From assembly GCA_945910005.1 (NCBI GenBank), contig OX246746.1, positions 17,588,995-17,652,994 of the forward strand: a stretch of 64,000 nucleotides of DNA. Reading direction: 5' to 3'. The stretch is from Isoperla grammatica (lineage: Eukaryota; Arthropoda; Insecta; Plecoptera; Perlodidae). The translations under genes were made by a program, and so were the position numbers. Of this stretch, positions 58,901 to 64,000 are shown piece by piece. The notes under the pieces were generated by a model that saw only the letters and a program-made list of their open reading frames with translations, was not told where the DNA came from and searched no databases. Within the stretch, counting starts at the first letter, position 1. Each line of letters opens with the position of its first letter.

Positions 58901-61042
58901 TGTCACATTGAAAAATGTGAAGAAGCCTCCCTGTCACTTCAAAAAAGTCTAATCAGAAATGTGATGCATGGCAAAGTGCTAAAAATCCAGTGGGTGCCAA
59001 GCCACTGTAACATCCTGGGCAACGAAAAAGCCGACGCACTAGCCAAACTGGGCTCGAAGAAGTCGGCACCCGACACGGCGAGTATTTCCTTCAACTCTGC
59101 CAAAAACCTTGCTAAGGAGGGCCTCAAGACATCATATGATAGACTTCAAAAGTCCAAGACGAACCACAAACTGTGGCGAGACGAGGTGCTCAAAGGGCCG
59201 GACAAATCATGGTCAAGAAAAGTGGCAACAGCGCAGTTCCGGCTGGCCACAGGACACGATGTCCTGCAGCACCACTTGAGTCGATTTCAAATAACAAAGG
59301 AACCAGCAACTTGCAAATTATGTACATTAGGTTTTCAGGACAGAGCACATCTCCTCAGCTGTGCTGCACTTAAATCTGACATTGACGCCCTGCCAAATAA
59401 CCTGAGCGGGCCAGAGAAGGAAGCACATATTTACTGGATAGCTAGGAAGAAAAATGATTGAAAAATCAAACTTTCGGCATAAGATAAAAAAAAAAAAAAA
59501 AAAAAAAAACTATGCTAACGGTAATAATATTTAATTGTCTGTAGGTCTTACCAAAACACAGTGTGCTGTTTTCTCAAATTTTCGATTTCTAATAGCATTC
59601 TTGAAACATAATCTAAAAAATGAAATTTTTTTGCAATTTGGATAGGCCTATCACCTTATTTGTATACCTCTTTTTTAACTAAAAGCATGTAATTGTTGTT
59701 GAAGGATGCTTCACTGAAAGTACGGAAGATGTTACCTGAATCTCTGTTGGATGCTGTGTGGAACAGAATATCTCCATCTCATCATCTTCTTGTTTAGGCA
59801 CGATAAGAGCACATTGTGTCTCTAGATAGAAGTGCTCTTGTCCTCCGACACGAAGCTCCCCGGACACAACATGGTCGGCCGAAGCGAGACCTTCTTCCAC
59901 GTTGCCCTTTGTTAGTACCTTGGGCGAACCGGCGAAGAACGATTTCTCACGAATGGCATCCTTCAAAAACATGAAAAATATACAAATTAACAAAACATTT
60001 CGTTAAAATGAATGCAAGTTCAAAATGTATATAAAGTATATCTTTGGCTCAATGCTGGAAAAGTAGCCTATGGTTCTTCTACCCTACATGTCACACATTG
60101 CGAATAATGTAACATTAGAAAAACGAGGTTATGTTTTTCTTCTATCTGCTTTTAACACTACGAGTATGACCATTACAGGCAACCGGCAATCGCACTAATC
60201 GGCCTTCGAATCTGTACTTTATATAGAGATACCTAGATTTTGTTTTAACTATAAATGCTCAATACTACATACGGAAATTGAGTAATTTGTTTTGGAGCTT
60301 TTGTGTCGATATTTTGGCAAGTTTTATGCCCATATGATCATATTAATTTTTGCTAGGCCTAACTTGTAGGTAAACTGCACAATTAATGCCAGTTTCTTCT
60401 TTAATAGAAAAAGTTTAGTTATAATTTGTAAGAAAATGTGCAAAAAGTAGATTTTTAAAAATGAATTTAACCCATTTTAACCTGTAGTTTTTGATGAAAC
60501 AAAATCCTGAGGAATACATTTTTTATATGTACCGGTAAGTTTTTAACAGATACATATTTCTGATAATGCTATAAAATGCTAAATTCGATCCAAATAATTA
60601 ATGCTAACCCTAGTATGTATATATTATAGTTTATTGTATAGTCTAGTATCTATTTGCGTAATCCTCGCACGATGTGCTTGGGACATACGGTATTACAAGT
60701 CAATTCTTATAATTAAACTAAACTAGAGAGATAGAGTAAGGTATATAAATGGTACATAGTACAGATTCAATCGAGTTGAGTTCAACAATACAAATTACAA
60801 CCATAATAAGAATAAATTAACAATCAATGTTAAAACAGTAATAGTATGGTTACAATTTAAAATTATAATGAAAATAAGAACCAATTCAAATAAGAGAATT
60901 TCATAATAATGTAGCCTACCTCAATTGTTATGAGGATTGGGAACAAATCCTCATACTTCACTTTCACCATCTTAGCAGCACGTTGCGCTATCAACTGATC
61001 CTTAGCCACGACAGCACCGATCACTTGGCCTTGACTTATTAC
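49902..61042 (-). CDS. XDH: xanthine dehydrogenase, C-terminal molybdopterin half (eleven exons)
   Basis: Minus-strand exons: 61042-60920, 59960-59736, 56713-56580, 55583-55409, 54912-54721, 54099-53954, 53352-53046, 52104-51862, 51504-51250, 50369-50202 and 49952-49902 (stop TAA). They join in frame to 672 residues plus stop. Upstream exons (Fe-S, FAD and early Mo region) lie beyond the right edge, since the full enzyme is about 1330 residues. Recognised blocks: [119 protein letters not shown] and a terminal YKPWN. GGKE and GEPPLFLA favour XDH over aldehyde oxidase, which has Val or Ala and GES at these places. The Glu of GEPP is the catalytic base. The enzyme oxidises hypoxanthine and xanthine to urate. 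All introns are GT-AG except the one after 55409, which has a GC donor. Confidence 0.95.
50448..50810 (+). repeat. 5S-rRNA-derived SINE (SINE3-like) in an XDH intron
   Basis: ACCGGAGTTAAGCAACCTCG and GGGCTAGGTCAGGA resemble the middle of 5S rRNA, including its A-box region. The 5S C-box is not clear. The element continues through a unique body to an AATAAAATAAAAT tail at about 50795-50810. It lies antisense to XDH between the exons at 50369 and 51250. The left boundary is approximate. Confidence 0.5.
52663..52857. mobile_element. 195-bp MITE with perfect 42-bp TIRs and TA target
   Basis: Ends TTGAGCTAGGGGAGAAGGAC in perfect inverted orientation, extending 42 bp (52663-52704 and 52816-52857), flanked by TA on each side (52661-52662, 52858-52859). 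The TA duplication suggests the Tc1/mariner superfamily. Perfect TIRs suggest a recent insertion or conversion. It lies in the XDH intron between 52104 and 53046. Confidence 0.85.
54460..54582. mobile_element. right-half copy of the TGTTTACATGGCGGACC element
   Basis: AACGGTACGGTCTAGCTTTT through CAGTCCGCCATGTAAACAGG parallels the right half of the element at 27724-28187. The left half is not recognisable. In an XDH intron. Confidence 0.65.
57160..59510 (+). mobile_element. 5'-truncated RT/RNase H non-LTR retrotransposon with poly-A tail
   Basis: A single uninterrupted frame continues upstream of the GTG at 57233 to about 57165, where XDH intron sequence begins abruptly, so the element is 5'-truncated within the RT amino-terminal region. 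It ends in a pure poly-A of about 24 nt at 59486-59509. Sense is opposite to XDH, in the intron between 56713 and 59736. Intact coding and a long pure poly-A indicate a young insertion. The element belongs to the I/Jockey-like groups that carry RNase H. Confidence 0.9.
57233..59461 (+). CDS. retrotransposon reverse transcriptase and RNase H, intact C-terminal part
   Basis: The 742-codon frame holds reverse transcriptase blocks [41 protein letters not shown] (motif A), [13 protein letters not shown] and [11 protein letters not shown] (motif C), then a thumb region. RNase H follows at about residues 470-600, with all four catalytic carboxylates or their contexts: [23 protein letters not shown] and [20 protein letters not shown]-terminal CKLC-X8-H-X3-C forms a CCHC knuckle. 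No ATG matches the truncated 5' end; 57233 is a GTG within a frame that runs further upstream, so no authentic start is present and translation is doubtful. The endonuclease and ORF1 are missing. Confidence 0.9.
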   Translation: MPQNWKMGVITPILKKDKDANQTSSYRPIALTSALAKTAERMVNQRLETYLEENNIISADQAGYRKNRSTVDQVAYIAQHAKEGFTRQETTVAVSIDLSAAFDVTDRTHAIKEMQKNKIPNNLIKWLHDFINHRRIKVAYKGVKSGTRYISAGVAQGTITAPTIFKIAVNGGIKLVKILPGIYVKAYADDFFIYVTGRNIGGLQIMLSSALSMLAGWLESRGFKVNPNKSCYMVFTFKHEDPTLELYISGQQLKKEEHVTYLGAILDKKLTGKAHFEKAAEKAKKRLRLMQRAAGVSWGARIDTLVLTYKTYVRPVLEYGAEVFITSAQNHLDILSKIQNQALRLASGAVKTTPVAAMEAYCKVEPLLQRLEQKAIILHEKLARIDPTWLAFPMASAAGHINFAQKTTLLKMEHCPDLLRHPRQKLTTLDVNCLPNSTIKIEFNLQVEGVGKREEKSQTELKVLTEAHLKKHYPKSEWIHVFTDGSQDSTGRNTGFGFHCIFFEEAHSMAPGSSIFDAEIRAISRAAEKIAETPTFPLRKTKFVIISDSKAAIKNICHIEKCEEASLSLQKSLIRNVMHGKVLKIQWVPSHCNILGNEKADALAKLGSKKSAPDTASISFNSAKNLAKEGLKTSYDRLQKSKTNHKLWRDEVLKGPDKSWSRKVATAQFRLATGHDVLQHHLSRFQITKEPATCKLCTLGFQDRAHLLSCAALKSDIDALPNNLSGPEKEAHIYWIARKKND

Positions 61043-61196
61043 CTGAAGCAAATTGTCCACATATAAATATATATAATTTTCCCATGACAAATGAACATCA
61101 CATATTTTTACTACTTGAATAGATATCTCCTGAAAATAGAATGCTTTCGTTAAAGAAGTTTCTTCTCAAAGTACGGAAGCTACAGGAGCCAGAGTA

Positions 61197-61609
61197 ATGC
61201 CATTTGAAATGCCTCATTTCTATGAAAGTGCCAAAGTCAGTGTTAACATATATGCCAGAATCACATCAATAGATTTAAGTGAACTCTACCAGTTAAAAAA
61301 AGCCCAAACCAGGAATCAAAGGATGTGGCCCAGGATGTGGAGGATGTGGAATCAGAGGATGTGGCCCAGCACCCATGCCAGACAGAGGATGTGGCCCAAC
61401 ACCCATGCCAGACAGGGGATGTGGCCCAGGACCCATGCCAGCCAGAGGATGTGGCCCACCAAGAAACACAATTAAAGGAAACTCTAGGACTAAAGGACAT
61501 TTTTACTATGCTCACAAAGCAGGCTAGTAATAACATTGTCCATTTTGACAACGAAATTCTTTCAATTTCAAATTTTTACCAAGACCAGCCAATCTCCCAC
61601 CCACCATAG
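61197..61609 (+). pseudogene. retrotransposon ORF1 remnant with EDVAQHPCQT repeats
   Basis: Two frames cover this stretch. The first (from 61197) reads MPFEMPHFYESAKVSVNIYA and then loses sense. The second (61325-61609) carries about four copies of a ten-residue unit EDVAQHPCQT, encoded by a 30-bp minisatellite GAGGATGTGGCCCA-rich unit at 61318-61460. It then reads TLGLKDIFTMLTKQ to the stop at 61609. A frame change near 61320 is therefore likely. No SGNH domain is visible. Function is unknown; its position suggests the C-terminal end of ORF1. Confidence 0.5.
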
Positions 61610-64000
61610 TTCTAAAAAAAAAAGTCAAATGCCCTACCCCATCAACAAAAAACAAATTTTTCCAAGGGCGAACAGACCATACTTCCCACATAACTCAAAC
61701 CAAAAATCGAAACCAAAATCGGATAGGCCCTATTTTGACACAGAACACAGAACCACGGAATGAGAATATTCTGGTGGCCCACCAAAATATCAGAAGCCTC
61801 AGACACAATGCTCTAGAACTCAATATCTTTCTTGATGAACAAAACAACACAGGTCAGACCATTGACATTTTATGCCTTAGCGAACATCATATGAAGGATG
61901 ACGAAGTCATAAACATTCAAAATTATCAATTAATCTCCACATTTAACAGAAAAACATTTGCAATGGGTGGAGTGTCAATAATGGTGATCGAAAAATGGAT
62001 GAATAATGTGACAAATAGACTAGATATTTCTGATAGTGAGGAAAAACACTTCGAATTTGCAGCAATTGAGTTGTTCCCAGAAGGACTAAAAAAAAATCAA
62101 AAACAATCGGGCATTATTATAATGTGTGTTTATCGGTCACCACTAGGTAATGTAGATATTTTCTTCAATAAACTAGAACTTATCCTAACAAAAATTATCC
62201 ATAGCAATAAAAAAAAGCTTATACTTACTGGCGATTTCAACATCAATCTCTTAATCAAGGATAATGTTAACAGTATGAGATTTACCAACTTACTAGACTC
62301 TCTCAACCTTAAATACTTAATAACAATACCTACTAGGGTAGATAAATATCACAACTCATCATCACTAATAGACAATATTATAACAAATATAGAACTTAAT
62401 AATAATACAAATTATACCAACATAATTGACAATGGTTTATCAGACCATCATGCTATCATAGCTAAAATACCCTTAAAGACAGTTACTTCTCTGCTAGGTA
62501 AGAAAACAATCAGGAAAAGGATAATCAATGATAAACACACTAAGCAATTTATTCCTACACTTGGAAAAACTGATTGGTCATCTGTATATGAAGCAAAAAC
62601 CCCTAATGAACAGTTTAATACATTCCATACACTTTTTTATGTTCCCTTTAAAGATAATTTTCCCATCAGGAACATTAAACTAAACAACAAGTATAAAAAA
62701 CAGTCGTGGATAACAAGTGGTATAAAAATATCAAGTAAAAATAAACTATGTCTATATAGGTTATCACAACACTTTAGCAATTGTCAATTCATTAAAGATA
62801 GGTATGAATTATACAAAAAAATACTTAAAACTTTAGTAATAAATGCCAAGATAATGGAGATAACTGCTGAAATTAACAATACTGATAACAAGTCAAAAAC
62901 TGTATGGAAGGTAATCAACAGACAAATAAAAAAGACTCAGAAGTCACGTGAAAACATTGAACTCGAAACTGACCAACCACAAAATGTAACATCCAACCCG
63001 AAAGAAATTGCTAGTACCTTTAATCACTACTTTCGTAATATTGCTCACAATCTTACAAGTAAGCTTATTAAACATAACAACAGCCACAGAGAGCACCTAA
63101 TCAAATCAAAAGAAGTAAAAAGTTCATTGTTCTTAACACCAACTTCCGACACCGAGATATTGAACATAGTTAAAAAATTAAAAAATAAAACCTCATGTGG
63201 GCTAGACGAAATACCAATGACTCTGGTAAAAAAATGCATCCATTACATTGCTACACCATTATGCTTTATTTTTAACAATTGCATTGAATCTGGAATCTTT
63301 CCTGAAAAATTAAAAATAGCTAAAGTAGTTCCACTTCACAAAAAAGGAAAAAAGTCATCAGTGGAAAACTACAGACCAGTATCTATTTTACCGTCATTTT
63401 CCAAGATACTGGAATCAATACTAAACACACGTATAGTAACATTTCTAGAAAAAAATAATATCATTTCTGAATGTCAGAATGGTTTCAGAGCGAATAGATC
63501 TACTTACAACACCGTGGAACGTTTTCTTAAAACTATAGTTAATTGTATTGAAACAGGAACTCCGGTAGCCGGAATTTTCTGCGATCTCAGTAAAGCTTTC
63601 GACTGCATGAACCACAGAATCTTACTAGACAAATGTAGTTACTATGGAATCCGAGGTACTCCACTAGCTCTACTTAAGTCCTACCTTGCAGACAGGCAAC
63701 AAAAAGTTGAGATAATTCACACCAATGATAATGGAACTGAACTAAAGTTTCTTTCCGATAATGAGCGTATCTCGGTAGGGGTCCCTCAAGGTTCAATCCT
63801 AGGACCACTATTCTTTTTAATATTTATCAACGACTTTCCTCTTAACATACTGGACTCTGAACTATTTGCCGATGATGCAAACTTGATAGCTAAAGCCAAC
63901 GGCAACTTAACTTTAAAACAAGAAGGCGAGCTTAAAATTGCAAAAGCTACCAATTGGTTCAACGACAATGAGCTCATATTAAACGAAGCCAAGTCTACGC
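61549..64000 (+). CDS. retrotransposon ORF2: APE endonuclease and reverse transcriptase, open to the window edge
   Basis: The frame is open from 61549 to 64000 without a stop (about 817 codons), so it is longer than any closed frame in the window. Endonuclease blocks: VAHQNIRSLRHN, LCLSEHHMKDDE, LILTGDFNINLL and NGLSDHHAI (61770-62460). Reverse transcriptase blocks: ENYRPVSILPSFSKILE, QNGFRANRSTYNT, FCDLSKAFDCMNH (motif A), GVPQGSILGPLFF, and LFADDANLIA (motif C). Phe replaces the usual Tyr before ADD. The first in-frame ATG is at 61891, inside the endonuclease, so the true start is upstream and unclear. The intact frame suggests a young copy. Confidence 0.9.

Larger units (their letters stand above)
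61120..64000 (+). mobile_element. CR1-like non-LTR retrotransposon, continues past the window
   Basis: An ORF1-like remnant with a decapeptide repeat (61197-61609) precedes a long ORF2 (61549 to the edge). It lies upstream of the XDH exon at 61042, in sense opposite to XDH, so it occupies the next XDH intron. The left boundary near 61120 is approximate and the 3' end is outside the window. Confidence 0.85.

Overview
The window is nuclear DNA from an animal, most likely a marine invertebrate. Three split genes with canonical splice sites can be read. Introns are long and full of transposons, the base composition is AT-rich, and the octamer TAGGCCTA is scattered through it dozens of times. An echinoderm or similar deuterostome is my guess from general impression only. 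There are no prokaryotic features.

Layout. 1-2239: no gene seen, with tRNA-like pol III boxes. 2240-7190: a CR1/L2-like non-LTR retrotransposon with SGNH-type ORF1 and a broken ORF2. 7560-8853: a TA-flanked pogo/Tigger-like DNA element. 8880-9250: the 3' tail of another LINE. 9828-22939, minus strand: six coding exons (519 codons, all phases agreeing) of a ninein/ninein-like centrosomal gene. It is incomplete at its 3' side, and its introns hold a 17-unit satellite, several hAT elements, a THAP-bearing two-ended transposon and a 650-bp foldback element with a 9-bp target duplication. 23275-26400: nested DNA transposons. 26743-27449: a probable shared promoter region. 27449-39297, plus strand: a complete NELFB gene (8 exons, 583 codons plus stop), followed directly by a tandem array at 39460-41345. 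41510-48400: foldback elements, including a 2.97-kb near-perfect palindrome. 49902-61042, minus strand: the last eleven exons (672 codons) of xanthine dehydrogenase, covering most of the molybdopterin half. A 5'-truncated RT/RNase H retrotransposon sits in one of its introns. 61120-64000: a CR1-like LINE whose reading frame is open for more than 2.4 kb to the window edge.

The three host genes do not form a pathway. NELFB is a nuclear transcription-elongation subunit, the ninein homologue acts at the centrosome, and XDH is a cytosolic molybdoenzyme of purine breakdown. The ninein homologue and NELFB are head to head.

The most unusual signal is that pairs of related repeats differ by exactly the hexamer GGCCTA inserted at a TA, or by two such hexamers in tandem. 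This is the pattern expected if TAGGCCTA is an excision footprint (TA-GG/CC-TA) of a TA-targeting transposon with GG...CC ends.
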